64,000 nt of DNA from Candidatus Peregrinibacteria bacterium (GCA_016186175.1 JACPMB010000009.1:89973-153972), one strand, 5' to 3'. Shown: positions 1 through 9,437, counted from the first letter of the stretch. Notes: generated by a model not told the origin, from the letters alone. Made by a program: numbers and translations.

Positions 1-1
1 C

Positions 2-103
2 TTCCCGCAACAAGGCAGCGGCCCGCTCGCCATCACCGTAGCCGCGCCGGGCCAGCCCGATTCGCTCGGCAGCGCGGCGGTGCCGACCGCGGTTTGCCGG
101 TAA
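2..103 (+). CDS. 3' end of an unidentified protein (partial)
   Basis: Frame 2 is open from the window edge to a TAA at 101-103 and gives a 33-residue tail ending in AVPTAVCR. The tail is rich in Gly, Pro and Ala, like the secreted proteins that follow. The next gene starts 7 nt after the stop, so this is probably the last codons of another member of the same surface-protein cluster. The length is too short to name a family. Confidence 0.55.
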   Translation, partial: FPQQGSGPLAITVAAPGQPDSLGSAAVPTAVCR

Positions 104-110
104 ATCACCA

Positions 111-821
111 ATGTCACAGCGCAACGCCATCACCGGCCTGATCCCAGCGGCGTCCATAGCCGCCGCGCTCGTCGCGATAGTCGTGCTTGCAGGAATCTCT
201 TACGGCATTTTCGGCGGCTCCGGCAACTTCCGCGCGCAGACGGGCGGCGGCGCACGTTCTTTAGCGTCTTCCGCCGGTTTCTGCGGCCCCGTGTGCGGCG
301 ACAGGATAATAATGGAACCGGAAGAATGTGACGACGGGGCAAGGAATTCGGACGTCCTGCCGGATGCGTGCCGGACAGCATGCGTCAAGGCTCACTGCGG
401 GGACGGCGTCACCGACAGCGGCGAACAATGCGACGACGGAGCGGGCAACGGAAATGCCGGTGGCGGCTGCCGCACAAACTGCACTGCAGCGTCGGGCGGC
501 TCGTCATCCAGCACGGTTCCTGGCACGCACATGGCATGCTCCAATAACCGGTGCGTCGCGGCACAGGGAGCCGGAGCGGACGAATGTTCAAGCGACGCGC
601 AATGCGGAGGGAATAACAGCAGCACCAGTAATAGCGGCAACAGCAGCAACGGTGGCAATAGCGGCAACAGCAGCAGTGGCGGCGGTGTTTTACAATGCGG
701 CAACGGCGTCTACGAGCCCGCTTTGGGAGAAATGTGCGACGACGGCAACACAAGCGACGGCGACGGGTGCTCCAGTCTCTGCGAAACCGAAGACGGGTGG
801 ATGTGCTTCCCGTCCCCATAA
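111..821 (+). CDS. Secreted/anchored Cys-rich DUF4215-type protein
   Basis: 236 aa. Residues 8-34 form one hydrophobic segment (signal anchor or uncleaved signal), followed by the motif [16 protein letters not shown]. The rest is exported-type sequence. Three Cys-rich repeats of the CGDG..D.GEQCDDG / [16 protein letters not shown] type (DUF4215, the myxococcal Cys-rich repeat TIGR02232) lie at about 60-95, 96-130 and 197-230. A Ser/Asn/Gly linker (about 170-195) precedes the last one. No enzyme motif is visible. The first 46 residues align without gaps to the start of the next gene, so the two are paralogues at the N terminus. The start at 111 is supported by that alignment. The role is inferred to be a cell-surface or adhesion protein stabilised by disulfides. 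Confidence 0.85.
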   Translation: MSQRNAITGLIPAASIAAALVAIVVLAGISYGIFGGSGNFRAQTGGGARSLASSAGFCGPVCGDRIIMEPEECDDGARNSDVLPDACRTACVKAHCGDGVTDSGEQCDDGAGNGNAGGGCRTNCTAASGGSSSSTVPGTHMACSNNRCVAAQGAGADECSSDAQCGGNNSSTSNSGNSSNGGNSGNSSSGGGVLQCGNGVYEPALGEMCDDGNTSDGDGCSSLCETEDGWMCFPSP

Positions 822-862
822 CTCCGTTCCGCTGAATAATGGATTTTCCGGAAAATCATCCG

Positions 863-1912
863 ATGTCACACAAGCGTTTCGCCGCCGGCATGCTGCTCGG
901 AGCGCCACTGGCGCTCACAGTCGCCGCGACAGTCGTTGTTGCCGGCGTCTCTCACGGCATCTTCGGCGGCCCCGGCAATTTCCGCGCGCAGACGGGGGGC
1001 GCCTCGGTGGGAGGAACGGCCGGCGCTTGCAACAACGGGATGAGCATCGTGGAATATCCTCTTGCTATCCCGACCAGCATGCCGAGCGGCATCGCCGCGG
1101 ATTCCGGCGGCGGCGCGTGGTTCACGGAAGCAAACGGCAACAAAATCGGCAGGATCGCACCGGACGGTTCCATCGTGGAGTTCCAGATTCCAACGCGGAA
1201 CAGTTATCCGAACAGCATCGCCGCGGATTCCGGCGGCGGCGCGTTGTTCACGGAATCAGGCGGCAACAAAATCGGCAGGATCGCGCCGGACGGAACGATA
1301 ACCGAGTTTTCACTGCCATCGTCCAATAGCGGACCATCTGGCATTGCAGATGGTCTCGATGGCAACGTCTGGTTCACGGAAATATACGGCAACAAAATCG
1401 GCAGGATCGCACCGGACGGTTCCATCGTGGAGTTCCAGATTCCAACGCAGGACAGTGATTCGACTGGCGTAGCCGCGGATCCCGTCGGTGGCGCGTGGTT
1501 CACGGAATCAAACGGCAACAAAATCGGCAGGATCGCGCCATGTTCCTCTGCCGCTTCTTCTTCAATTTCTTCTTCATCTTCGTCATCTCGGACGGTTCCA
1601 TCGTGGAGTTCCGGATTCCAACGCGGAACAGTTATCCGAACAGCATCGCCGCGGATCCCGTCGGTGGCGCGTGGTTCACGGAATCAAACGGCAACAAAAT
1701 CGGCAGGATCGCGCCGGACGGTTCCATCGTGGAGTTTTCTACTCCCACTAACGGTAAACCGTGGGGCATCGCCGCGGATCCCGTCGGCGGCGCGTGGTTC
1801 ACGGAATCAAACGGCAACAAAATCGGCAGGATCGCGCCATGTTCCTCTGCCGCTTCTTCTTCAATTTCTTCTTCATCTTCGTCATCTTTCAGCAGTTCCT
1901 CCAACATCGTGA
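863..1912 (+). CDS. Vgb-like propeller surface protein, N-terminal part of a frameshifted gene
   Basis: The ORF track starts at 839, but ATG 863 gives MSHKRF..., which aligns residue for residue over 46 aa with the N terminus of the gene at 111, ending in [15 protein letters not shown]. After this anchor come about five repeats of the virginiamycin B lyase-like type (GIAADSGGGAWFTE.NGNKIGRIAPDGSIVEF), which build a beta-propeller. At 1540-1589 a 50-bp segment interrupts the frame. Downstream, this frame reads only out-of-frame, low-quality sequence to a stop at 1912, while the repeats continue in frame 1 (next entry). Removing 1540-1589 restores one ORF of 863-6285. The break is either a real mutation or an assembly artefact. 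The lyase reaction is not implied: this repeat is common in structural surface proteins. Confidence 0.75.
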   Translation: MSHKRFAAGMLLGAPLALTVAATVVVAGVSHGIFGGPGNFRAQTGGASVGGTAGACNNGMSIVEYPLAIPTSMPSGIAADSGGGAWFTEANGNKIGRIAPDGSIVEFQIPTRNSYPNSIAADSGGGALFTESGGNKIGRIAPDGTITEFSLPSSNSGPSGIADGLDGNVWFTEIYGNKIGRIAPDGSIVEFQIPTQDSDSTGVAADPVGGAWFTESNGNKIGRIAPCSSAASSSISSSSSSSRTVPSWSSGFQRGTVIRTASPRIPSVARGSRNQTATKSAGSRRTVPSWSFLLPLTVNRGASPRIPSAARGSRNQTATKSAGSRHVPLPLLLQFLLHLRHLSAVPPTS

Positions 1913-4900
1913 CGATTGATCCGGCTGTCGCCTGCTGCACTCAGTCCGGCCAGTGCAGGCAGGAGCTAGGCTCGTTGTGTCCTGCCGGAGAAACGAAATA
2001 CAACACAATGGCGCAGTGCATGGCCGGCTGCGGAGCGGGTTCCTCGTCGTCTGCGTCTGTATGCAGCGCCACGACGTTCTCTTCTTACAGCGCACCAAGT
2101 CTTTCCGGCGTATCGGATGGAGCCGCGACCGGCCCCGACGGCAACCTTTGGTTCATTACCGCGAACGGGACAACGATCGGCAAGATGTCGCCGTCCGGAA
2201 TCCTCGTGGGGTCAGACATCCGTCTTCCGGAAGGATGGCAGGCGAACGAAATCGTTCTCGGTTCCGACGGGAACCTCTGGCTTTCCGCCAACGTCGGAAT
2301 CCTGCGCATCAATCCGGACGACGCCGCAACCGCAGTCCCGGAACTCTTCACACTGCCGGTTGCAACTCTTGATTCCTCCGCCGTTCCAAATGCCATCGTC
2401 CTCGGCCCCGACGGCAACGTCTGGTTCACCACATCATCAGGAACCTTCGGAAAAATCACGCCCCAGGGGAACTCAACGCAGTACCCGGCGCCCGGTACGC
2501 CGTACGACATCACCGTTGGCTCAGACGGCAGTCTGTGGTACACATCCGAAGGATCAGACAACAATGAAGTCGTGAACATCGCCCCGGACGGCGGGCGCAT
2601 CGCTTCCTACCCGATGCCGCAGGGCGTCACGCCGGGCCGCATCATCGCCGGCCCGGACGGCAACATGTGGTTCTTAGCGTTCGCAGTATATGAGGGCGTC
2701 GACCACAACAGAATCGTGCGCATCAAGACAAATGGCACGATGGACAATTTCCCGCTGCAGGCCGACGAAATTCCTGGATTCCTCGCCCCCGGTCCGGATG
2801 GCAACGTCTGGTTCACGTCGAACGGGGGAGAAGACGAAAACGGAGAATGGACGTCGGCCGTAATCGCCAGCATCACGCCTTCCGGCTTCATTACCAGGTA
2901 CGACAGAATGCCGACCGGCCGTTTTCCCCGCTGGATTGTCCCCGGGCCGAACGGCAATCTTTGGGCCGCGGAGATGGACGGCGTCATCACGGAGATCGCC
3001 GCCTGCCGGGGTTCCTCCGCATCCTCTCAAGACGGCACTGTTTGCGAACCGATCTGCGGAGACGGAAAAAAGGTGGGGCCCGAGCAGTGCGATCTTGGCC
3101 CGCAAGCAAGCGAGACCGTCCAAAAGCGCACAGCTCAGGTCAATTTTCTGCCGGCGTTCATGCTGAAGAATGTGTCCATGGCCTGCCCGACCGGCGATGA
3201 CTGCAAGATACTGGCCCAGGAACAGCAGTCGCCGACAATGCTCTTCATTGATTGCGACGACTCCTCATGCTCGCAAAAGACGATCACAGAAATTCAGGCG
3301 CCCGACGGAATGGAATCCGCGGAACTTTCGGGCGCGCCCGGAGGCGAAGGCGGCGGAATTGCTTGTCCCGAAGAGGATGCCTGCATGTTCTCCTTCATCG
3401 CTCTGGAGGGCGGGATAGTGCCGAATCTGTTCGTCGTGCGTTGCCGCGATTCATCCTGCGAGCAGCGCACAATCGAGCAAATCGCCGTACTTGACGGTTC
3501 CACTGTCATGGAAGCGCGTCATCTTATCGCCTGTCCAGCGGAGAACGACAATATGTGTAACATCGTCTTTCACGGATTTGACGCATTGTCAATTCCTGGA
3601 AGCGCCTCGTTCGCAAAGTGCATGGATCCCGGATGCGCGGACAGGCTGATTTCCAGCATGGAAAGAGGCACGGAGATCGCCGCATTTGCCTGCCCGGCGC
3701 CGGATGATTGCAAGGCGTCTTTGTTCATAAGGCCCCCCGAAGTCACGGATCCAGGGCAACTGGAGACGTTGCTGCTCGATTGCGACGATGCCGAATGCAG
3801 CCGCAGCACTAAAACATCGCTGCTCACAGGCAGCGATGCGCGCGCTCTTTCGTGTCCAACGCCGCAACAATGTCAGCTGTTCTACGACGACAATATGCAA
3901 ATGACGCTGCTGCAATGCCGCGACGGCCGCTGCCAAAACCGGTCGGAAGTTTCTCTAGGACAAGCCGTCGAATCGCCGGGAGAGGAGGGAGTTGGCCCCA
4001 TGAGCGTCTCCTGCAAACCCGGATCCTGGTGCAATATGAGTTATCTTTTCGCAAGAGCAGGCCCCCAGGGCGCCGCGGATGACGAAGTGAGGTTCATCCA
4101 CTGCCTCTCGAAAGACTGTTCCAAGCGCCAGCCCGAACTCATAGAGAAAAACGCGGATGTTATCGGCATGTCCATGTCGTGCCCTTCAGACGATCGCTGC
4201 ATGGTGGCATACCTCGCGCATCTGGGTGGCGAGCTGCGAATCGCGGATATCTCCTGGAAAGTTCCAGGGCAGCTTTGCGAGAGCGGCGCCTGCAACGCGT
4301 GGACGTGCCGATGCGAGGCCGGCCAGACGCAATCATCCTCCGTATCCTCTTCCTCTTCATTTTCTTCTTCACATTCTTCGTCTCTCAGCAGTTCCTCTAA
4401 CATCGTTGTGCTTGATCCGACCGTTTCCTGCTGCTCCCAGTCCGGCCAGTGCAGGCAGCAGATGGGCTCGTTGTGCCCTGCCGGAGAAACAAAATACAAC
4501 ACAATGGCGCAGTGTCAGGCGAACTGCGGAACCAGTTCACAATCTTCCTCATCCACAAGCTCGTTTTCTTCCAGTTCCATTTTTTCAAGCAATCGCCCGG
4601 TTTCCTGCCCCTCCGATCCATGCGGCGAAGGCGGCAAAGAGCTTTGCGGGGAACAGGGCCGTACATGCGTCAGGGACACGGCCAGTCCCGATTGCATAAG
4701 GTGCAAAGGCGGATACCAGTGCACCGGCGACGAATGTGGCGTTATCGGCAAAAAATACTGCGAATCGCTCGGCAAATCGTGCATTGCGAACAAACAGAGC
4801 CCGCTGTGCATCTCTTGCATCGAGCCTCTTGCCTGCCGCGGAAATGAATGTGCGCAGAGGGGGAGCAAATATTGCGCCGAATCCGGCAAAGCCTGCATCA

Positions 4901-6285
4901 AAACCAACGACGGAATATGCTTCGAGTGCCGCCCAGAGCCTCAGCCGGCATGCACCGGAGAAGAATGTAAAGCCGGAGGCGCCGCTTATTGCGCTCTCTT
5001 CGGCAAGTCCTGTGCGCCGATAAAGAGCGGCATGTGCATAGCCTGCGCGGACGCCGGCATACTCACCCCGCCGCCTTTCTGCCCTTCCGATCCATGCGGC
5101 GAAGGCGGCGATGAACTTTGCGGGGAGCGCGGCAAATGCGTCAGGGACACGGCCAGCCTCGATTGCATCAGGTGCGAATTTTCCACAGAGAAACAGGTGC
5201 AATGCAATGGAAACGAATGCCGCGCCGGAGGCGCGGCATATTGCGGGATGCTCGGCAAAGGATGCAGGAACACGGGGGGCGATCTTTGCTTCAGCTGCAT
5301 CGCGGAAGGATGCGCCAGCTCCATCGAATGTGCGGAAGGCGCGCAATGCGACGGCGGCAGATGCGTGCAGCTTTGCGGCAACGGGCGGCTTGATATGGGG
5401 GAAGCGTGCGATCCGTCCGCCGGGCCGGGCTCCGGCGGCGGCTCATGCACTTCCAGATGCCTGCTCAAACAGAACCAAAAGTGCACGCACGATGCGGAAT
5501 GTGGGAGCAGGCTGTGCGTAAGGAACGCTTGCGTCCCGTGCTCCGCGGATTACCAGTGCCAGAGCAAGGATTGCCGCAAAGGCGCATGCGTGAATTTGTG
5601 CGGCAACGGCAGGATTGACCCCGGAGAAGCATGCGACCCCGGAATTGGCGACGACGAGAGCAGGTGCACGCGGAATTGCCTTCGATCCGCGGACGCGGAA
5701 TGTGCGCGGAACCGGGATTGCCAGACTGGACTCTGCCGCGATGTCGGCGGATCTAAAGTCTGCGATGAATGTTCCGGCGGCGATCAGTGCTATAACGGGC
5801 TGTGCGTATCGGGCGTATGCGCGGACTTGTGCGGCAACGGCGTCGTTGATCCTGGAGAGCAGTGCGACGACGGCAATCGCGTGACGGGCGACGGTTGCAG
5901 CCGCTTCTGCGAGCGCAAATCATTGGCAATCGGAGGCGTCGCGCCGTTCAGGCAACTGGGAGAGGGGGCGTACAGTGGCGACGTGCGCGGCATGAGCGGT
6001 CAATACGACGAGTACGGCAATTTCGTGCCGCTGGTGGTCGGGGCGTACAGTGGCGACGTGCGCGGCATGAGCGGTCAATACGACGAGTACGGCAATTTCA
6101 TTCCGCTGGTGGCCGGGGCGTACAGGGGCGACGTGCGCGGCAGTCAATACGACGAATACGGCCGTCCCCTCGTCGCCGGCCACGCGGCCGCCGGCAAAAC
6201 CGGGCCCGCCGCGCTTATGGCGATCGCCGGAGGCGCCGCGGCCGGGTGGGCATGGATCAGAAGAAAGCGTAGAGCGGACCGCTGA
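1495..6285 (+). CDS. Giant multidomain Cys-rich surface protein, C-terminal part of the frameshifted gene
   Basis: The track's 1596-aa ORF is genuine from about nt 1590; its first ~32 codons lie out of frame over the upstream gene. Approximate order in track residues: two remaining Vgb-like repeats; Ser-rich linker (120-140); a CC..SGQC module (about 140-185); a second propeller with GPDGN.WF repeats (188-503); a CGDG..EQC motif (about 515); about seven repeats with a Cys pair and a CDD.SC-like strand (556-922); Ser linker; a second CC module (968-1015); EC...G..YC repeats (1035-1272); four DUF4215-like CGNG..D.GE.CD motifs (1290-1480); three 25-aa GAYSGDVRG repeats; and a C-terminal hydrophobic segment followed by RRKRR. 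The tail starts AGKTGP, resembling a degenerate sortase-type sorting signal. Probably a wall-anchored adhesin or stalk protein. Confidence 0.8.
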   Translation: MVHGIKRQQNRQDRAMFLCRFFFNFFFIFVISDGSIVEFRIPTRNSYPNSIAADPVGGAWFTESNGNKIGRIAPDGSIVEFSTPTNGKPWGIAADPVGGAWFTESNGNKIGRIAPCSSAASSSISSSSSSSFSSSSNIVTIDPAVACCTQSGQCRQELGSLCPAGETKYNTMAQCMAGCGAGSSSSASVCSATTFSSYSAPSLSGVSDGAATGPDGNLWFITANGTTIGKMSPSGILVGSDIRLPEGWQANEIVLGSDGNLWLSANVGILRINPDDAATAVPELFTLPVATLDSSAVPNAIVLGPDGNVWFTTSSGTFGKITPQGNSTQYPAPGTPYDITVGSDGSLWYTSEGSDNNEVVNIAPDGGRIASYPMPQGVTPGRIIAGPDGNMWFLAFAVYEGVDHNRIVRIKTNGTMDNFPLQADEIPGFLAPGPDGNVWFTSNGGEDENGEWTSAVIASITPSGFITRYDRMPTGRFPRWIVPGPNGNLWAAEMDGVITEIAACRGSSASSQDGTVCEPICGDGKKVGPEQCDLGPQASETVQKRTAQVNFLPAFMLKNVSMACPTGDDCKILAQEQQSPTMLFIDCDDSSCSQKTITEIQAPDGMESAELSGAPGGEGGGIACPEEDACMFSFIALEGGIVPNLFVVRCRDSSCEQRTIEQIAVLDGSTVMEARHLIACPAENDNMCNIVFHGFDALSIPGSASFAKCMDPGCADRLISSMERGTEIAAFACPAPDDCKASLFIRPPEVTDPGQLETLLLDCDDAECSRSTKTSLLTGSDARALSCPTPQQCQLFYDDNMQMTLLQCRDGRCQNRSEVSLGQAVESPGEEGVGPMSVSCKPGSWCNMSYLFARAGPQGAADDEVRFIHCLSKDCSKRQPELIEKNADVIGMSMSCPSDDRCMVAYLAHLGGELRIADISWKVPGQLCESGACNAWTCRCEAGQTQSSSVSSSSSFSSSHSSSLSSSSNIVVLDPTVSCCSQSGQCRQQMGSLCPAGETKYNTMAQCQANCGTSSQSSSSTSSFSSSSIFSSNRPVSCPSDPCGEGGKELCGEQGRTCVRDTASPDCIRCKGGYQCTGDECGVIGKKYCESLGKSCIANKQSPLCISCIEPLACRGNECAQRGSKYCAESGKACIKTNDGICFECRPEPQPACTGEECKAGGAAYCALFGKSCAPIKSGMCIACADAGILTPPPFCPSDPCGEGGDELCGERGKCVRDTASLDCIRCEFSTEKQVQCNGNECRAGGAAYCGMLGKGCRNTGGDLCFSCIAEGCASSIECAEGAQCDGGRCVQLCGNGRLDMGEACDPSAGPGSGGGSCTSRCLLKQNQKCTHDAECGSRLCVRNACVPCSADYQCQSKDCRKGACVNLCGNGRIDPGEACDPGIGDDESRCTRNCLRSADAECARNRDCQTGLCRDVGGSKVCDECSGGDQCYNGLCVSGVCADLCGNGVVDPGEQCDDGNRVTGDGCSRFCERKSLAIGGVAPFRQLGEGAYSGDVRGMSGQYDEYGNFVPLVVGAYSGDVRGMSGQYDEYGNFIPLVAGAYRGDVRGSQYDEYGRPLVAGHAAAGKTGPAALMAIAGGAAAGWAWIRRKRRADR
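1540..1589 (+). repeat. 50-bp duplicated segment that causes a frameshift
   Basis: From GCGCC at 1539 the sequence switches to a Ser-codon-rich stretch (TGTTCCTCTGCCGC...) that recurs 300 nt downstream at 1840-1888, where it is the normal linker. It then returns to GGACGGTTCC, the normal repeat text. The insert is 50 nt (not a multiple of 3), so it shifts frame 2 to frame 1. Excising it rejoins ...RIAP to DGSIVEF exactly as in the neighbouring repeats. Confidence 0.85.
5966..6169 (+). repeat. 75-bp tandem repeat (25-aa GAYSGDVRG repeat)
   Basis: The motif GGGCGTACAG recurs at 5966 and 6041, and a variant GGGCGTACAGG at 6116, a spacing of exactly 75 bp. The first two units are almost identical. 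The third is shortened and diverged. They encode G-A-Y-S/R-G-D-V-R-G repeats just before the C-terminal membrane segment. Confidence 0.85.
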
Positions 6286-6316
6286 TCGTTGAATCCGTGT
6301 TTTTGTAGTTTTTCCG

Positions 6317-9300
6317 ATGACAAAGCCAAGCAAGCCCGCCGGCAGTTCGATGCCGGTCGGCAGCGTGTTGATAATTCTGTGTGTGGCGGCAGCGGTGTTT
6401 ACTCTTACGTCGCGCGCTTTGCGCACAGCGCAGGCGCCGGTCGCCCAGGCGCCGCCTGCAATCTGCCCAAGCCAATGCGGCCCTCCTGGAACACTCAATT
6501 GTTCGCCCGGTTATGGCGAGATGTGCGGAGGCACGTGCGGCTACGAAAGTTGCTGCCAGTGCGATCCAACATCGCCGTCTCCCGACTGCGCTGAGTCGGG
6601 CATCGCGTGTGTGACTGACAGCCAGTGCTGTTCCGGAATGACATGCGAGAACGGCTTGTGCCATGCCGACGAATGTTCTTGTCACCAATTCGATTATTCC
6701 GCCGAAGTGTGCGGACAAAACGCTCAATTCTGCAGTTGGTCGTCAAACGGATGTTCGGGAACTCTGCCAACGCGGCCGTTTGACGGCGGCGCGTGCGACG
6801 CCAACGCCTGCGTTGATTCCGGAGGAACATGCACCAGCGACATCCAGTGCTGCCCGCCTGCGACATGCGCCCTACCGCCGCCTCTTCCGCCGCCCTGCAC
6901 GCCGCTCAATGGCGCCTGCAATGTCAATGCCGATTGCTGCACGGGGTTGGGATGCACTGGATTGAAGTGCGTCGTTCCAGCGAACGGCTTTTGCGGCGAC
7001 GGAATTCTGGAACCGTCGGAAGGAGAAATGTGCGACGACGGCAACACGGACATCACTGATGGATGCGACGACGATTGCCGGCTGATCAGCGACTGCCCCG
7101 ACATCATCGTCCCGTACGGGACGATGCAGAATACCCCGCATTACTTCCCCATCCCCACGGCCCCGAGCGATAACGGCTGCGGCAGCTTCGGAATATGTTT
7201 CGATTCGTGCATGGAGGAGGATTCGGACGGCGACGGCAGCCCCGACCTGTGCAAATGCGATCAGCCGATGTGCTCGGCAGGCGAATCGTGCCAGTTCGTG
7301 CCGGGGATGGGCGAGCCCGCGCAGTGCGTATTGTGCGGATGCGGCGACGGGATCGTGCAGGAATCAGCCGATGAAGAATGTGACGACGAAAACCTGATTT
7401 CTGGCGACGGATGCTCCTCCGCTTGCAAAAACGAAGGCCAGCCGGCTGGCGTTTGCGTATCCTCTCCACAATGCCTGATCGTCGGCTCCACCTGCGCCAG
7501 TTCGTCGCAATGCTGCTCGGGTTTTTGTTACGGAGGAATTTGCAAGCTTCCGCCTAATCCTCAGCCTTTGTACATTATAAGTGTGGATGATGGCCGTACG
7601 ACCGTCCAGCCGGGAGAGACGACGGCGTACATCATCAGGGTGATGAACGTGTCTGCAGTATCCCCTACGACGCCGATTCAGGTGACATTCGCCGTACCTG
7701 TGCAACTCAATCTTAATATGACAAGCGTCATTGCGAGCGGCGGCTCGTATTCGTTGCCAGGCATAGTCACCTGGTACGGCATTATGCCGGCTCCGGGCTC
7801 GCCAATCGCGTTCACCATCGGCGGCTCCATCCATCCTTCGGCGCCGTCCGGTGGGATCATCATCGCAATCGCGCAGATCATCGGCGGCCCGGCGGCGTTC
7901 GACAACACAGGGATACTGGCGCCTTCTTCTTCTTCGTCATTTTCATCTACAAACTCCTCCTCTCCTCCACATTCCTCCTCTCCTCCACATTCCTCCTCTC
8001 CTCCACATTCCTCCTCTCCTCCACATTCCTCCTCTCCTCCACATTCCTCCTCTCCCCCGCACTCCTCCTCGCTCGGAATAACGATTACCGATTACCGAAG
8101 CACCGTAACAATTCCGCCGCCGCAGCCTATGAATTATGACATCGTCGTCACAAATATGTCCGCGGTTTCAGCGTTTGGGATCGTCGTCGGCACGGATCCG
8201 CTCAATACATCATTGCTGTCGCCGATCGCCGTGGGCGGATCGTACAACAACGCGACGCGCGTAGCCTCCTGGACAATACCGTTCATGGCGCCGGGCAGCA
8301 GCGTCGTGCGGCGCATTCAGGCCGCAGTCGGCGCGACGACCGCTGACGGAACGCAGATAGATACCAAGGCGACAATCGTGAGCATGGGCGGAGTTTCCAC
8401 CGGCGCTCCTTCCGCGACAGATAGCACCAAGGTAAACGTTATAAGCACGCCTCTCACCGGATGCATCCGGATCATCAAAACAACCTTCGATGAAACGTGC
8501 GAACTTTTCCAATTGCCGGCGGATACCGCGCTGCAGATGTGCGTTCCAATGTCTCCCGTTCCCCAGGCATGGTTCATCTTGACCGACAACATGTCTCCGA
8601 TTTATTCCACGTCTCCGATTTATTCCACGAATGTGCATGGCTACGCCGTAATCTCAGGCCTGCCGCCGGATGAATACGTGATTACGGAGCTCTTTCCGCC
8701 GGGTGTTACGCCGGGCATTGCTGAAGTATATCAAAATCCCGTTAATCCGGTCTCCGTTTCGGACGGCGAATGTACGGACGTGCGTGTAATCAATATGATA
8801 GCCACCCCGCCGTTTTCATCTTCAGCATCATCTACAAACTCCTCCTCTCCGCCTCACTCCTCATCCCCTCCGTATTCCTCCTCTCCGCCTCACTCCTCAT
8901 CCCCTCCGTATTCCTCCTCATCCAGCGAACCCTCGGGAACTGCGAAAGAAAACCTGTACTGCGACAGACGGCTTATACAAGCTCCCACAACAGAGGGATA
9001 CGGAATCCAGTGCTGGCTCCGCGATAAAACCAATGCAAATCAGAGTCCGCTATGGGGAACGGTCTTTTTCACTCCGGCCTTCTACAGCATAGAACCGCGC
9101 GATGCCTACGGAGTGTTGCCGTACGGGAATCCAATACCCAATCCTCCGGATTACAGCGGCGAAAAGTGCGAAACCCGCTGCTGGGAAGCGATGGATTATG
9201 GAGCATGTTGCATTGACCCCGATTTGCTGGAATCGGAAGACGACCAATGCATGGTGATGACCGTTGAAGAATGCGAAGAAATCGGAGTGGTCCTGGCATT

Positions 9301-9364
9301 TATGGATTATCATTCAGATTTCTGTTATGCGGCGGCCGAAATGGCATGCGATATCACTCCGTAA
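6317..9364 (+). CDS. Secreted Cys-rich protein with DUF11-like and SpaA-like domains
   Basis: 1015 aa. The N terminus carries a signal or anchor (residues 14-32, SVLIILCVAAAVFTLTS). A Cys-rich region follows (50-225), with DUF4215-type motifs near 226-260 ([18 protein letters not shown]) and 340-375, and a short SDGDGSPD calcium-type loop between them. Two DUF11/CARDB-like beta domains with phrases such as QPGETTAYIIRVMN and PMNYDIVVTNMS are separated by a (SSPPHS)n linker. A SpaA/Cna-B-like domain follows (about 715-810, ISGLPPDEYVITELFPPG), then a second Ser-Pro linker and a C-terminal Cys module. Only 31 nt separate it from the upstream giant gene, so they are probably co-transcribed. It has no obvious C-terminal anchor. 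Likely an extracellular structural or adhesive protein. Confidence 0.85.
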   Translation: MTKPSKPAGSSMPVGSVLIILCVAAAVFTLTSRALRTAQAPVAQAPPAICPSQCGPPGTLNCSPGYGEMCGGTCGYESCCQCDPTSPSPDCAESGIACVTDSQCCSGMTCENGLCHADECSCHQFDYSAEVCGQNAQFCSWSSNGCSGTLPTRPFDGGACDANACVDSGGTCTSDIQCCPPATCALPPPLPPPCTPLNGACNVNADCCTGLGCTGLKCVVPANGFCGDGILEPSEGEMCDDGNTDITDGCDDDCRLISDCPDIIVPYGTMQNTPHYFPIPTAPSDNGCGSFGICFDSCMEEDSDGDGSPDLCKCDQPMCSAGESCQFVPGMGEPAQCVLCGCGDGIVQESADEECDDENLISGDGCSSACKNEGQPAGVCVSSPQCLIVGSTCASSSQCCSGFCYGGICKLPPNPQPLYIISVDDGRTTVQPGETTAYIIRVMNVSAVSPTTPIQVTFAVPVQLNLNMTSVIASGGSYSLPGIVTWYGIMPAPGSPIAFTIGGSIHPSAPSGGIIIAIAQIIGGPAAFDNTGILAPSSSSSFSSTNSSSPPHSSSPPHSSSPPHSSSPPHSSSPPHSSSPPHSSSLGITITDYRSTVTIPPPQPMNYDIVVTNMSAVSAFGIVVGTDPLNTSLLSPIAVGGSYNNATRVASWTIPFMAPGSSVVRRIQAAVGATTADGTQIDTKATIVSMGGVSTGAPSATDSTKVNVISTPLTGCIRIIKTTFDETCELFQLPADTALQMCVPMSPVPQAWFILTDNMSPIYSTSPIYSTNVHGYAVISGLPPDEYVITELFPPGVTPGIAEVYQNPVNPVSVSDGECTDVRVINMIATPPFSSSASSTNSSSPPHSSSPPYSSSPPHSSSPPYSSSSSEPSGTAKENLYCDRRLIQAPTTEGYGIQCWLRDKTNANQSPLWGTVFFTPAFYSIEPRDAYGVLPYGNPIPNPPDYSGEKCETRCWEAMDYGACCIDPDLLESEDDQCMVMTVEECEEIGVVLAFMDYHSDFCYAAAEMACDITP
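7963..8071 (+). repeat. 18-bp tandem repeat encoding SSPPHS
   Basis: The unit CTCCTCTCCTCCACATTC is repeated about six times with almost no divergence and encodes SSPPHS units in the linker between the two DUF11-like domains. A related 36-bp unit occurs twice at about 8841-8918 (SSPPHSSSPPYS). Such arrays can change length by slippage without shifting the frame. Confidence 0.9.
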
Positions 9365-9392
9365 GCGCTAAGCACTAAAAACGATGAGGGCC

Positions 9393-9421
9393 TTGCGCAT
9401 GAAAAATTGTTTAGCTAGAGT
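9393..9421 (+). promoter_or_regulatory. Candidate promoter for the metK leader
   Basis: TTGCGC (9393-9398), a 17-nt spacer, then TAGAGT (9416-9421), located just upstream of the riboswitch aptamer. It is a moderate match to sigma70 boxes with correct spacing and position. Confidence 0.45.
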
Positions 9422-9437
9422 GCCGTCACATCGTCGC

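Noticed and set aside
328-1329. 333-aa plus-strand ORF spanning two surface genes
   Set aside because: Out-of-frame reading, Arg/Ala-rich, overlapping two genes with clear DUF4215 and propeller repeats.
4585-5346. 253-aa minus-strand ORF
   Set aside because: Ala/Phe/Gly-rich antisense reading of Cys-codon repeats.
7963-8071. CRISPR-like regular repeats
   Set aside because: Contiguous 18-bp units without spacers, encoding a protein linker; no cas genes in the window.
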